Both the position numbers and the translations under genes were made by a program. 64,000 bases of DNA, from assembly GCA_021209875.1 (NCBI GenBank), contig JAGYVD010000003.1:62001-126000 (forward strand), read 5' to 3'. A model generated the notes under the pieces. That model was not told where the DNA came from. It was given only the letters and a program-made list of their open reading frames with translations, and did not search any database. Source of the DNA: Rosellinia necatrix. Its lineage: Eukaryota; Ascomycota; Sordariomycetes; Xylariales; Xylariaceae. This document shows, piece by piece, positions 35,286 to 48,502 of this stretch (positions are counted from its first letter, which is position 1; every line of letters starts with the position of its first letter).

Positions 35286-36189
35286 GAATCGTGCATATAT
35301 GAAGAGGTGATGCAGAAGCCGTATCTATTGTAAACCCTCGACTCGACGGCTTCAGGGATACAATCTAACGTAAGGTAAATAGTGGTAATAGGACCAAACC
35401 CGTGTGCTAATACATCATTCCTTCCATATTAGTTAAAGCTACAAAGGGACAAAATATTGGACCGCAAAGCTGAATCATGAATTTACTTACTAGATCGTAA
35501 ACAAGTCTCTGTATAGGCGCTAACTCGGCAGCCTTAATGATGATAGTTACCTGCCATTATTAACCTTGGCAGTTGAATAATAAATGTCAAATTTCAACTC
35601 CGGTACACAATCTCGGAAAATGTGGTCATTATACAAGATAGGAAATAGCGCGGAACAAGATCGGCCACATGTTCCGTTTATCAGCATGACCCTCGCTCTA
35701 TGGTCACCCGCGTCTCCCCCAACGAGACCGGCTAATAGACGTTTTTGCCTTCGCGGGAACCTAATATGATCCCACCTTGGTAACCGGGTGGATATATTGC
35801 GGCCGAGGGTATGACCCAATGCATGCTCGGCGACGGGTGTTTGGAGAAGTAGTGGTGAGGGGAATTCGAATACAGATGCGCTTTGCTGGCCAGACCTGTC
35901 GGAGAAGGACCTGTCGGAGAAGGACCTGTCGTGCTATCGCGAGGGGCGACCTTCATTGGTTCCCGCTCACGATGTGCATGGCTTGTGCTATATTTCGGCA
36001 GTTTGCAGCGTTCATCGTTACATTTGGTTGAATCTGGTGTGGACCGTTCATGGAGGGTGCTGGTAGAGAAAATTGGGTTCCCGACATAATATCTGGAAGA
36101 GTTCCTACTTGCGCTTTTCAACTACACGTCGATCCACGGAGAAGAGACGGACATCTTGACAGACACTGGCACTAATCAAAATAACCATC
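35286..36189. other. Intergenic region upstream of the MFS transporter
   Basis: Contains two adjacent copies of a 15-base unit beginning gacctgtcgg (35893-35930, with a third partial copy). No gene recognised. Confidence 0.4.
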
Positions 36190-38294
36190 ATGGAGTCGGA
36201 CCAAGATAAAAAACTAGGCATGAAAGAGCATTGGAAGGCATTATCTATCGTTTGTTTCGTTTCGTTGAGCTCGTTTCAATATGGCCTCGACTTTGGCATC
36301 ATCAGCGGTCTGCAAGCCATGATTAGCTTCCTCCAGGTGAGTGTCGTGCCAATGTCGGCATCGAGTTATGAGCTGATACGTTGTCCGTAGGTGTTTGGGC
36401 AGGAAGCTCCGGATACACCACTCGGCTGGAACATCAATGCCGAACGACAGCAGCTCATCTCCTCGCTGATGATCCTGGGCGCCTTCATCTCCTCGTCCAC
36501 TGCCGGTTTCACCGCGAAATACTTCGGCCGCAAGATGTCGCTCTGGATTGCCTGCATTGGCGTCTTCGTCTCCACGGCGGTCATGCAAACTACGACGCAG
36601 ATCGGTGGCTTATACGCTGGAAGGCTTATCATCGGTCTGTCGAATGGACTTCTGATGACACATGCGCAGCTCTACATCCAGGTAAGTCGCGTCTGTCCCG
36701 ACAGCAAGCCTGGGGTTAAGTCGTGGGTAGGAATGTTCGCCTGGTCGCTATAGGGGCTTTGGTATCTCCATCTTTACATACTGGGTCTCAGTCGGTGAGT
36801 GGAAGCTACGGTGATATTGTGTCTTATATGGCGGCAGCTAATAATAAGCCGTAGGATCTCTCATCGGCACTATCGTTGACAACTTCGCTGCTAAAATTCA
36901 TAGCAAAACAGCCTACATCATGCCGCTAGGGATCGTCCACGTTATCCCCTTTGTATTGACGATTGGTCTGTTTTTTATACCTGAAAGCCCAAGGTGGCTC
37001 GCAACAAGGTATGTATTGAATCATTGTGCTTTCCAAGTCCCTACATCTTGTCATCATTTGAAGCCAAGTGCGTTTCAAGCTGACTGTTACGTAGTGAGTA
37101 AACATTGTTTTGGGAGCGTTGGATTTACTAAATAGAGTACTTACATGTCGCCGCAGAGGGGAGAATGGATGAGGCCGAACGGGCACTTCGGCGATTGAGG
37201 CCAATTGGGTGGTCCGTTTCAGATGAGCTAGATGAGATGAAGACGACGCTAGCCGCGGAAGCCCGACTACAATCAACCGTGGGATACCGTACGTTGTTTC
37301 GGAATCCGATCGACCGGCGCCGAACCTTCCTTTCTATCTTCGGTTTGACTGCGCAAGCTGCCTCCGGGGCTATGTTCGTGATCTGTGAGTTCTCCCCCCC
37401 CCCCTCCCCCCAAAATCACTGCAACCTACCAGTAGCCTAATATGTGATTAGCATACGGTACATATTTCTTCGAGATGGCCAACGTGGGAAATGCGTTTGA
37501 GAACTCGTGTATCCTTACCGGAACGGGTGTCGCCGCTTTGCTTTTTAACGCCTTGGTCATTACGAAATACGGTCGTCGACGTGCTATGATGATATCAGGC
37601 TTCATAGTTTGTGGGCTTTCGCAGTTGATCATGGCCATCGTATACACTATCGAGCCGGGGACCCAGAAGACCGGAAAGGTAATCGTCGGGCTTAGCGTCG
37701 TCTATATCGTAGCGTACAATGCCATGATATCCACGTACGCGTGGCTGTCGGGAGGCGAGCTCGCATCCCAACGCCTGCGTAGTCACACCTTCGGTCTCGC
37801 AACGGCTGTCGGCTTCTTCGGCGCTTGGTTGACCACGTTCACTGCACCGTATTTCATCAACCCGCTGAAATTAGGCTGGGGTCCCAAGTACGGCTATATC
37901 TGGACGGGCAGCTGTTTTATTGCCGGAACCTGGATCTGGCTATACCTACCCGAAGTCAAAGATCGCACTCTAGAGCAGATCGACGAAATGGTAAGTCGCC
38001 TCGATACGGGCTGCGCTACCCTATCAGTGTGTGTCATACTAAGTCCTGTCTAAATAGTTCGAGGCCGGTGTCCCCGCTCGAAAGTTTCGAAAGTACCAGT
38101 GCACTGGACACCATGTTGCACTCGACGAGAAGCCTCAAGCGGATCATGTTGAGTCGCAGTCCAGCCAGGGGGGATGGAAGCGAGCCAAAGAATTCGGCTG
38201 TGAATGTGTCCGGGGTCGAAATCTAACGTTGCGCCCCGTTGTGGATTGTTGGCCTTCTATTCAAAGATTAGACATTAGTGGTGTAAAGAACTGA
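36190..38294 (+). CDS. MFS transporter, sugar-porter (alpha-glucoside type) family; one junction out of frame
   Basis: Seven exons: 36190-36336, 36391-36681, 36731-36794, 36855-37008, 37157-37384, 37452-37990 and 38058-38294. The expected product is about 550 residues of a plasma-membrane sugar porter with twelve helices. Motifs in order: the FGRKMSL loop, ECSPGRYRG after helix 4, PESPRWLAT and GRMDEAERALRRLRP in the central loop, YGRRRAMM, and PEVKDRTLEQIDEMF at the end. Five of the six junctions are in frame with canonical GT-AG signals. At exon 4/5 the only good donor (gtatgt at 37009) leaves phase 2, but the exon 5 frame needs phase 1. An extra G before the donor, an unseen microexon in the 148-nt intron, or an assembly error would explain it. 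The neighbouring monooxygenase and SDR suggest a shared pathway. Confidence 0.8.
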
Positions 38295-38343
38295 TTGTCT
38301 CTGTTTGGCGGACGGGTGGAGAGAGAGTGATAGCGGGAGAGGT

Positions 38344-38348
<5 letters not shown>

Positions 38349-38382
<34 letters not shown>
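38349..38382. repeat. GT dinucleotide microsatellite
   Basis: About 17 gt units in the 321-nt convergent spacer between the MFS transporter and the monooxygenase. The rest of this spacer (38295-38615) holds nothing else I can name. Confidence 0.95.
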
Positions 38383-38388
<6 letters not shown>

Positions 38389-38615
38389 ACAAGGCAATTT
38401 GATAATTGGCGGGCCTCACGACGCTGACAGTCCTAGAGCGTATTCGATATTTGATAAAACGAATCACGGTCGCTTGTGTACTGTCTCTTCCGGTGGTATG
38501 TACGGTGGTGATAATATAGTAAACTACTACATTCTTAGACGTATTGATTCTCTTGATGGTCATGCCCACGGCATAGGGCGTTTAAAAGGGGGGGATTCCC
38601 CTGTCAACCAAGATT

Positions 38616-40460
38616 CTATACCGCGGCTAGTCCCTTCACAACCTCATCGTACATCTCCTCGGCACTCTTTTCCGTATCGAACTCGAATATCCAGTCCTGT
38701 CGAGGGAACTGGATTATCTCCGGGTTCTCCTTGACCTTCGCCCAATCTGTCTTGTGCCACATATCTCGTGTCGACTCCCCTGTCTTCTGTGTTTCCCGAA
38801 CACGATCGTAGCGAATTTTCTCGTGAGCCCTGACCGAGGTTGGCACGTTGTCTTTCCCACCTCTTCGGAGGCATACGGCGATGCAGACTGTAAAAGCATT
38901 CGGGTCAACAGCTGGATTCCAGAACGGTGGCTCGAAGGTACTCAGATGTCGGGGTTCTTGGCGACAAGACTGAAGGAGGGAATCTTGAATCCGTAAGAAA
39001 GTAGCTCTGTTGATACTTACCGCCGTCTTCGAGTGCTTGTGTTGCCCCTTGTGCGCTAGTGGGTAAGAAAGGGTGTGCTGAGTCGCCAAGCAGGAGAATC
39101 CTTGCCTTTGGGCTCACCCATGTAGGTAGAGGGTCCCGATACACCAATTTCCAGTCCACCAACATCTCTTCCGGTGTCTTCGACACGATCTGGGTACACA
39201 TCGGGTCCCAGTCTTTGATCGCCTTCTTGACTTCGGAGAGCTTGCCTGGGAAACTCCACGATTCGTCAATATCGTGTTCGTCGGGGTGGGTGAGGACCCA
39301 GCAACAATCCGAGCCGTTCTTGATGGTGCTGAAAACTTCAGCATCAAGAGTCAGCGCTGCCACTCGGTGAGGTTATCTACCGCGACTCACGGAAATGCAT
39401 ATCTGGGCCGATCCAACCATTGAACGTATCGCCATTCTCGCAATATTGGGCCGTTGATGGATCTGCGATCATGTCCTTATTCGGAAACCTATAGTTTATC
39501 AGTTATAGATCCCAGGAGTCAGGACTCCGTAGGAGAGTAGAGGAGAGCATACCATGCCCGCCATACCGCATAACCGCTGCTTTTAGGCTTATCTTCGTAA
39601 CCTAGGACGGACTTTCGAGCCCTAGATCGAACACCGTCGGCAGCGATGACAATATCAGCCGATACCTTCTCTAGGGGTTAACTATACTATACTATATCCT
39701 CCAACGCTAGAGAGGTTATGTTAGTAATTTACCTTGCCGCCGCTTTCGAGCACAATTCCCGACTCATTCTCGTCTTCGAAATAAGTGGTGATCTTGTTGT
39801 TGAGATGGACTACAGCACGTTGAATTAGTTGCTTACACTGACATCTTCACTCGCGGCCGCTTGGGTCTTCCATAGCCTTCCTTACTAGGTATGCCGAGAT
39901 CCTCTCTTGCGTAGTTGAACACCACCTCGTGTAGTTCGCCCCTATGCCCATTGAAGTTCGGTGCTTCCACGGAATAGTCCGGGGTCTTTTGGTTGATGAC
40001 GATCTCCCCGGTGTCATACTTATGGATGTTGAAGCCGTATTTTCTGAGATCGATCTGTACGGCGTCAGATCGTCGATCTCCAACTCGACGGAAGCACCAC
40101 GCTGCAAGAAATGACATACGCTGAGTGGCCGCATACGACGCACAATCTCGCCATTGGACCACCTGTAGAAGATGCGCCCGGCGTTGGGCCCGAACGAGAT
40201 GATGTCGCCCAGTTGCTTCAACTCCGGAAACGCCTCGTAGACCTCAACCGCATGGCCCTGACGATGGCATTCTATGGCGGCACCCAGCCCACCAAATCCT
40301 AGATCCGGATGCACCCGTCAGCTTATAAACGGGCCGTTGGTCCGCGGCGATGTATATGACATATATGACATATATGAGGCATACCGGCACCGACAACGAT
40401 TACCTTGATTCCCGTGGGCGGGCGTGACGTCGCGTCAATGGCATTACCGTTGGCGTCCAT
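38616..40460 (-). CDS. FAD-dependent monooxygenase, salicylate-hydroxylase-like
   Basis: Eight exons, read 40460-40385, 40298-40120, 40054-39886, 39809-39733, 39668-39553, 39488-39391, 39335-39021 and 38887-38616, join in frame to 433 residues. It belongs to the single-component flavin aromatic hydroxylases, which use NAD(P)H and O2. The FAD-binding motif VGAGFGGLGAA is near residues 23-33. The DG motif (ADIVIAADGVRSRARK) is near 171-186 and the GD motif (LLGDSAHPFLPTSAQGA) near 320-336. There is no membrane anchor or signal peptide. Substrate cannot be read from sequence; related enzymes act on phenolics or polyketide intermediates. It is convergent with the MFS transporter and divergent from the SDR gene, which supports a common pathway. 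Exons 4-6 are short (77-116 nt), typical of this family. Confidence 0.9.
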
Positions 40461-41025
40461 CCTGTACATGTAGAACTGTTGAAAGTAACGGGGTTCCCCG
40501 CTGAGTTGGAGTCACGGGGGATACGACTTCGGTGACGGCTTAAGTAGGTGTGGTGGTGATGTTGAAGTCCCTCGCATCAGGCCATGATGCGGGGAGACGC
40601 GGGGGTCACGGTCGATGGCGACCTCCATGTCACCCGAAGCCTGGCTGGGGGGCTTGGTGATAACCGGAACCACGGGAGCCATGGATGAGATTGAGGTTGA
40701 TACACCCTCGGCTTCATTTGCCTGATCGGAAGCCTATAGCCGATGCCATGGGTCCTGTGACCTTAGCCTATATAGACAATGCCAACCCGAAGACCGAACG
40801 GCCGCCCGTAAGGGTAATCATTTCCATTCCATTCCACATTCGGTGATTCGACGTACGCGATAAACCTCCTGTCAGGTAGAGTGTAATGATAAGCCCATTT
40901 GCGTAGAAGGCGGGAAGAGAGGAAAGAGCTGGCATAATTCGATCTGCCTTGAAACCTGGAGTGCCCCGGTCTCTATTCATTCGACTTTTTGCTCTCCTCA
41001 ACCGTCGATATCCTTCCTCGAAACC
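40461..41025. promoter_or_regulatory. Shared divergent promoter of monooxygenase and SDR
   Basis: A 565-nt spacer between two divergent start codons, which suggests co-regulation. I see no well-defined palindromic zinc-cluster site that I could defend. Confidence 0.4.
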
Positions 41026-42221
41026 ATGACCTCGCACCAGGATTGGGGCCAGAGGACATCTGCCTTGAGCGTCGCTGCCGAATATGCGGGCAGGGTCAAG
41101 GGCAGAAACAGTATGCCGCCATGCGCTTTGGGGGTTGGTTTGTTGAAGCTTTATTGCTAACACAGCCTACGAAGTCGTCGTCACAGGGGTTGCGCCGCAA
41201 GGGGTCGGGGAAGGGACGGCGATCGCATTTGCATCCCAAGAACCAGCGATATTGATTCTGATGTCTAGGACTAAGGGTCATCTCGAGGCCATAGCCAATG
41301 CGATCCGGACGTCCTATCCCATGGTCGATGTACGCACAATTACCACGGACCTGGCCTCTCAGGCATCCATACGAAAAGGCGCGGCGGAAGTGCAAGGCAT
41401 TGTTTCCACGCTTGATATTCTTGTGAACAATGCCGGCTGCACACATCGCCTCCGACAACGAACAGCAGAGGGGATAGAGATGCAGTTTGGAGTCAATCAT
41501 ATCGGGACTTTTCTGCTGACGAAACTCTTATATCCGTTATTGAAAGCTGCAGCGAAGAGGTCGCCCCGCGGAACGACGCGGATCGTAAATCTATCGAGCC
41601 ATGGCCATAGACTATCGCCGATCCGATTTCATGACTACAACATGGAAAACCACGAAATCCCACCCGAAGAGAGACCCGTTTCCCAGATGCCACCGGCCTT
41701 TTCCAAGGCTTCGGAGGATGGGTACTTGTCGACTATAGCCTATTCACAGAGCAAGACTGCCAATATTCTGTTCACGCTCTACCTACAGGATTATGCAGGG
41801 GTCTCCGGAATCATGTCATACGCGCTGCATCCAGGAGGTTCGTCTAGCCCTACGCCACGTTGGAAGCATGGCCGGCTCATGAGAATACGTTACAGGTGTC
41901 ATTAGTAATCTCGGCAGGGAGCATGATCGGGATGTCGCCGAGACGATAGCGGCGACGTCTAAATATTGGAAGAATAGCGACGAGGGCGCCTCCACGAGCC
42001 TTGTCGCCGCCCTGGATCCATCGCTTGACGGTATGTGGGCCACCCATTCCACGGGGACTCGTACTGATGTGAGATTTTCTGCCTTGTCAGATTGCCAAGG
42101 GCTGTATCTGGCAGATTGCCAGTTCTGCCCATGTGCGGATCACGCGAGGGACCCCGATGTAGCTCGGCGTCTGTGGGGATTGAGCGAACAGTTGACGGGC
42201 GAAAGATTTATGGTTGATTGA
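41026..42221 (+). CDS. Short-chain dehydrogenase/reductase
   Basis: Four exons, 41026-41110, 41166-41837, 41896-42030 and 42091-42221, encode 340 residues; all junctions are phase 1. It is an NAD(P)-dependent Rossmann oxidoreductase. The cofactor motif TGVAPQGVGEG starts near residue 35, NNAG is at 113-116, the catalytic Ser lies in VNLSSHG near 169, and the catalytic Tyr and Lys are in YSQSK at 218-222. The LHPGGVISNLGR segment, typical of retinol-dehydrogenase-like members, crosses the second junction. The C-terminal region has QGLYLADCQ, also typical. It is divergent from the monooxygenase; an oxidation-reduction pair in one small catabolic or biosynthetic route is plausible but the substrate is unknown. 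Confidence 0.9.
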
Positions 42222-44604
42222 TATGCTAGTTCACGTATGATAATACAAGCTTGACAGTGACAGCGTGGAATACTATCCTGGACACTTCACTTGCGCCATG
42301 TACCGTGATCGAGAAATCTTACATACATAACATTCCGCAGAACTTGGTCCAGCCCCAGCATCCTACCCAAAACGGCATCGCTTGATCACGAGTTCGGGGC
42401 ACCATCGATCGAGGTAATGGAGATGTACGCACCTGGACATAAACTACCTACAATATACTGTTTGCTGTCCAGATAGGCGAGGGCAGGAACGGATGTGGAT
42501 TTCCTTGGCAGTCAGTGTGTAAAAGAATCTGGGGGGATAATATGTCCCTACGGTAAATCAGAAGTTGCTTCCCTGGGCCTTTATAGAAATAGCCCACCAG
42601 GCAAACGGACCGCGAACTACTGAACTAGGATCAACAGAATTGCCGAGCGTGACCAAATGTGTAAAGCGCTTGGTAGTAGCAGAAGACCGCGGATGCTAGC
42701 GTGTCTTGTTCCGTAGCAAGCTGCTTGGCTCCATTGCATTGTGGCTGGCGATTCAAACACTGGCGAATAGGATGACCGTGTAGGAGTTAGGGTGTCGCGC
42801 TTGTAAAATGGTTGGGCCACGGAATATCTGGTGGCCCAGATGTGACCCGCGGAGCACCATGCAGCTTACGCCTGATGATGAGACGGGACAGGACAGGGCA
42901 TGAACCGATCGATGAGCATGACAGTACATCAGTAACCCACGGAAACTATACAGTACACGTATTTCACATCGCTATTAGAATTATGCCTTGTGGCAGATTA
43001 TGCAGTGGCGACTTGGCGGGTTGCCCTTCGACGAAGCCGTAACAGAAGCCGTGACAGAACAGAGTGTAGGGCAACGAACGAGGGGGCGAGGGACAACACA
43101 CAAAAGTCGCCAGGCAGACATTCCGGCTGACGAGGCCAAGCGACGGCTGAACATCTACGTGGCGCTGGATAGGCTCGTCAGATTAGGGAGTGCACTCTGT
43201 AGGCTGGGTGGCCAGGCGGACCCGGCCAGAATGAGGCTCTCCCTCCAATGTGTGGTGTGTGGTGTGTGGTGTGTGTGGTTTACCACTCTCCAGGCGTGGG
43301 AAAGCTGCCCAACACCCCTTGTCGCATGAGAGAGTCCCTGCAGGCCGGGCATCGACATGAGGCTATTGGACGGACAAGGGAATAGCGTGGTTCCCCGATG
43401 CAAGTGAGTCGTATGAGAGGCTCTGTGTAGATGGTGAGGGGGTGGGAGGCAACCAAGCTAGAGCCGCCTGGCTGTACTTGGTAAACCCGAGCCATTCCTG
43501 GTGCGCGCCCACCATCATGAACTCATAAAGGGACTACAGAGCCCCTATGGCTATAACTAAGTTGACGCCTTGCACTGCTACCCACGGTCAGAGACCACGC
43601 CCATATTCATACGTTCGTCCTAGAGAGGATCGGGATCCAGCCTGCTTCGGAAATGTCGAAACTCTTACGCAACAGGGTCGATTCCGGGTTACACCAAGCC
43701 CGCCGACCCAATTTAGCAGAGCAAGGACGACCATCAGAACAAGGGCGTGTCGAAGAGAGAATCCATCACTATGAGGTTGAGTGGAGCACTATAGAGAAAT
43801 GCCTGAAGGAGATATGGTCAGACGAAACAGAGGAAACGCTCCAGCCTAGGATGGCAAGTAGATCGAACTAGAAGCCATAGACATTTCAACTGACACGGCA
43901 AACAGGTCCAGGATTCTTGGGTTTTTGACATCCCAGAAAAGCTCACACAGGTAGGCCATCGCGGTACAACAAGGCTATGTGTAATAATGGTAATGATGGG
44001 TACTTTATAGGAGCAACGAAGACGAATAAGCAAGGTCCGAGACCAGGTGGCAGGGCGTAACAGGAAGCGAGAACGGGGGAGCACACCTGAATGAACCCGG
44101 GGGCGGCCGTAAAATGGCAAAGCGCAGCAGCGTACCGCACTTTATGCCGTTTGAATGTCAAAGTGAGATTGTTTCAAGGCGAACGTGTAGCTATATGTGC
44201 ATGCAGCACTGTGATGTTTAGCTCAGAAAGTGTCGTAGCTCACCGCAATAGAGGGTGATGTGCCGTCCAGGGATGCTGGGCCGAACACTGCGCTGCCTGT
44301 GGGCTGTGGTTAATTCCCTACTTGCGTTGACCTGCCGTGCTGCCAGGCTGCTTAGCGTAGATAAGGGGGGGCGGTGTTGTTTTGTTTGGGGTCCGGGCAC
44401 CGCTCTCTATGGCCTCCGTGGGCAAAACAACGCCTCTTGAACCAAGCTGAGGCGCTATACTAGGCAGAATGTCTATTATTATAAGTAGTCCAACGATAGT
44501 TGTTGTTGTTTGAATATCCATCGCCTGCATTCAAGCTTCCCATTGACCCTTCAAGACTTCTCCCACAACATACGCCGCACCACACCGATCACAGAACAGG
44601 CACA
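42222..44604. other. 2.4-kb gene-poor region
   Basis: No supported gene. A tgtggtgtgtgg-type repeat lies near 43250-43282. Several short open frames show no family resemblance. Confidence 0.4.
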
Positions 44605-46511
44605 ATGTCTTCCTCGGATTTCCCCCATCATTTTCTACAATGTTATGCCAATCGGAATAATTACCCCCAAAACATGGCAAAAACGATGCCCAATACCTTA
44701 CCAAGTACCCTGAAAAGACTCCTTGAGCAGCTCGATCGTATGGAAGATTTATTTGTCGAGTCTGAGTCAGAGGTTGAATCGCCCTGGAGGGAATTTAACC
44801 CGGATCTCAAGAAAATGAATATCCTAGACTCTAATGAACTAGCGGGGATGATGGGCTTCGGCATCAACGGCTCTACAATGGCTGTGACGGCTCAACCTGA
44901 CCCACAGTGCAGGTTCATGTGAGTGCCCCGATGGGAAAAGGGGAGAGGGGGTTAGCGCATCCGGGAAGCGATTAATGCCCTTCATAGTTACCTATTCGGC
45001 AACACGTCTCTCAGCGCCCTCAACATCACTCGACCGATGTTCGCTGAAATCCTGACCTTTCACCAGGTTATGCCGGCATACTTGGAGTTCGTCATGGCCT
45101 TTGGTCTGCAGGAGGAGCCGGAGGATCTGAGGTTTTCGGGCTTCAAGAAACAGGTATCTCTTGCACCCAGCACTCGTCTACCCGAGATCCCAGGGCTAGG
45201 TAGAAGTGGCCAACAATACCAATTATGCTACAACCTGAAGTGCATTTCAAGACGGGCCAAGGGCGAGTTCACAATGATACGGCAAGCCGCCATTCATCAT
45301 CAATTCGATGCTGTCACGGGAAAAACTCTCTGGATTGTGACGGCCGGGAGACGCGAGCTTCAGGAACGATATAAAGGTGTGCACCATAGTACAGGTATCT
45401 TGCAGAAAGGCCTCTAACACGTGCAGAACTTACCGGAAAAGATGCGGACCCGCGTGATAAATCATTCGGGAGCCTTCTTGAGTGTCTCCGGTCCAGCTTG
45501 GCGGCTCATGGCATGTTCTGCTCATGGTCGGCCGAGAATTGGAGATGGTACATCAAGTCACTCGAAAATGATATGGAGAGACTGGTATGATGGTGCCGCC
45601 CGGGCCTGGGTTGGTTTCGGTACTAACACTCAAAAAGACAGGGTTGACTATCTATGGACAGCGTACATCTGGAGGATTTCATCAAAAGTACACTCCAGGG
45701 GATCTTCAGATACTACAGAAGCATGAGGACGACGTGCTCGAAACCATCGCCGCCCTCCAGGCAAACCAGCGCGTCATGAGCTCGTTAGCCAAGTTTTATG
45801 CGAGCTTAAAAGACAATAAGGACTTCAAACTCGGACACCTTGCTGCTGACTATATCGGCACGTTTACGGACCAAATCGAAGCCTTCGTAGCGGATTTTGA
45901 GGATCATGTCCAGCGAGCATCCGTCCTGATCGACATTACAAAGGGCCGAAAAGAACTCGTGAGTATACCGCGCTATGGGAATTGGCATATATCTGATGGG
46001 CATGGCGTGTAGGTTACGCAGCATTTCCAAAGCCAGTCGACAGAACACATGGAAAAAATGAACAGCAATATGGAAAGGGAGACCATTCTAGTTCGGATCG
46101 TCACCATCGTGACATTAATTTATCTGCCAGCAACCTTCGTGTCGGTGAGTCCTATCCGCTCCAAGGTCTCTCCCGGGCTAGCTGACCAAGGAGAAGACTT
46201 TCTTTAGTACTGACGTGATTAAATACCAGAATGAGCAGAGCGGTTCTGGAAGTTTTTCATACACCGCGATGGTGAGATGGCTACAAGTAGCAATACCTTT
46301 AACGGCGCTCACGCTATTCCTGGCGTGGTTGTGGAATATATGGGCGAAGAGACGGCTATGTAACCGAGATGGGACGCGACAGCCTAACAACCGGTCGCCT
46401 GGGTGGTGGCTAAAGCTGCGTAGCCCGACGGTTTATCGGCTCTTTATGTGGTCTGTCAGGTGGTGGGCGAACTCGCCTGGTCTGCCGGTTTTTCATGAGA
46501 AACCGATATAG
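44605..46511 (+). CDS. CorA-like membrane protein (fungal CorA-like transporter family)
   Basis: Six exons, 44605-44918, 44988-45376, 45427-45584, 45638-45958, 46013-46144 and 46197-46511, give 542 residues. The N-terminal two thirds is soluble and partly helical. The C terminus has the CorA-type layout: a long helix (FEDHVQRASVLIDITKGRKEL, then EHMEKMNSNMERETILVRIV), and two membrane segments near 420-441 and 464-487. CorA proteins are pentameric divalent-cation channels whose signature is GMN at the end of the first helix. Here that position reads VSTFFSTD, so the canonical filter is absent, as in many fungal expanded paralogues. Function is therefore uncertain. The gene is followed 2 kb downstream, in the same orientation, by the kinase-vWA gene. 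Splice sites are GT-AG throughout. Confidence 0.8.
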
Positions 46512-48502
46512 TCCGGCTCGTAATGGGTGGCGTTCGGCGTATTATAGGCTTGTAGCGGCGGGGCCAGGGTAAAGGACCTAACAAGATGGATATTGGATGT
46601 CTCTGGTAATTGGCAGGTAATCGGTAGGTTTCGTTCCTGGCTCGGGCTTTCTTTTGTTCCTCTTCTTTTGTAGATTTACTTAGTTACTCAATACACATTT
46701 TGGTTACCGCTTTAGCTAGATCCAGTTGCAATACCACCCACACCCTATGTGAATAAGCGGCATGGGTGCCAGGCAGACATTGTAGCAGAGTAACCAAATA
46801 AGACAAGGCATCCAAATCTATCTCGGAATGCTAGATTGCGCTTGAGAGATGTGGCCACAGCCCAAGAACTGAAGGGAATACCAGTCGCAAAGCACGCACA
46901 CTATGCGTATGCCTTGGATCGTTTGTCGGGGTGTTTACCATACGGCTTCGGCTTCCCTAGCTTTGGTCGGATATGGGGCTTGCGCCTATACTTGAGCAAC
47001 GGCCAAGAGGCGGGATGCCCATCTGCTACATGCATACCTAGTATGGAGCGTAGTGATTTTCGGGCTAAATGGGATGAAAAAAGGGTTGGCCTTGTTAACA
47101 TACGCATTACTTGTACAAGTAACATTGTTCTTGTCCCCCGAATATGCATAGTTACGTTATATCCGACATTTGGAGGCTTTCTCACCCATGTGCTGTATTT
47201 CGTATTCGTACGCCGAGGACTCCAGCCAGGGAACAGCGTGCCATTATCCCCGAAGCAGTAACGCCCACCCTACAGAATACCTACTGGAATAGCGTGTTTG
47301 CTTTTAGGGTATCACCGCGACTTGGCCGCGGATTACTGAAACAAGGCGTTCTTCAAGATTGTCTAAAGCGTCCTGATAGCCGTGTAGTAGGCGTTCAATG
47401 AACGCGCATATCTGAACTCCACCGGGAACAGATACCTATCTATTAGTTAAGGAGGAACTTCGTATAATATGCCACATTAGGGCCTATCTATTATTAAAAC
47501 ACCCTACTTGGCGCCTAGACTACGTCGTGCCTACTATATAGCCCATTCTTTGCAATCCACAGCCTTTGGATAGCTGTAAGGACGCCACACCATGTCCCTG
47601 AGTGCCTAGTTAGTCACTGGATGCATAAGGCACGGTAGTCCGATGGGATTAGGCAGACAGACGTCGGGGCAAGGCCCGCCCTAGCTGTAATAAGGCAGCT
47701 CACTACATCTCATTTGTTCTATTCACCCATTTCCCTAGCCTTCCCTCCTAGGCATTCACGGTCTCTTACGTGCACATAACAGACACCAATACACAGTACG
47801 TAATGTAAGTGACTAGCGATTTGGGAGAGAGGGGAGGGGGGGAGGGGAAGAGAAGGGAAACGTCCAGCAAGCAAGTCACCTTGTTTCACCTTCATATAGA
47901 GAATAACCGGCCCCGGCACCTATCTATGTTTGACTACCTAAGGCCAGAAATACAGTATTCATTTACGGTGCACTTCAGTGACCCGGGGAGGTATATGAGA
48001 ACGAGGGGCTAGAGGGGAGGAGGGGGGGGCGTACGCTTGTGCTGTGCTGTGTTCTGCTGAGAGGCCTCTTGCCGCAAGGCGTTTTGCCATGTTGAAGACG
48101 AGGGTGATGCGCCACCACCTCCAACAGCGCCTAACAAGTAGATCCCAAAGGGGAAGGGGGAGCGTCCTAGAGAATACGCAGACACCATGCTATAGCCTTA
48201 GGTTGACGCCCTGTAAGGCGTCAGCTGATGGTACAGTCGGCGGGCGCTCCAGTCATTCATCTGGGTGAGTACATAATGGCTAGACTCCTCCGGGATCACC
48301 AATCTCTCAGCCAGGCTCATCCAACGCATGTCTTTTAGCTCCCTACACCCTAGCTGATAGGCTTCATACTTCCTACTATGCGACGGTTTCGCTGCTTTCA
48401 TCTGCTTTCTTGTCAGCCACTACTTAGTCCGACATCTTACCCTCGCTAGGTACCTTTACTCTATCCCAGATAAGGCGCCTGACTGGCGAGAGTCCATCCA
48501 TC
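46512..48502. other. 2-kb spacer between CorA-like and kinase-vWA genes
   Basis: Contains an uncharacterised 141-residue open frame (46836-47261) without recognisable motifs and a G-rich stretch near 47820-47850. No supported gene. Confidence 0.35.
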
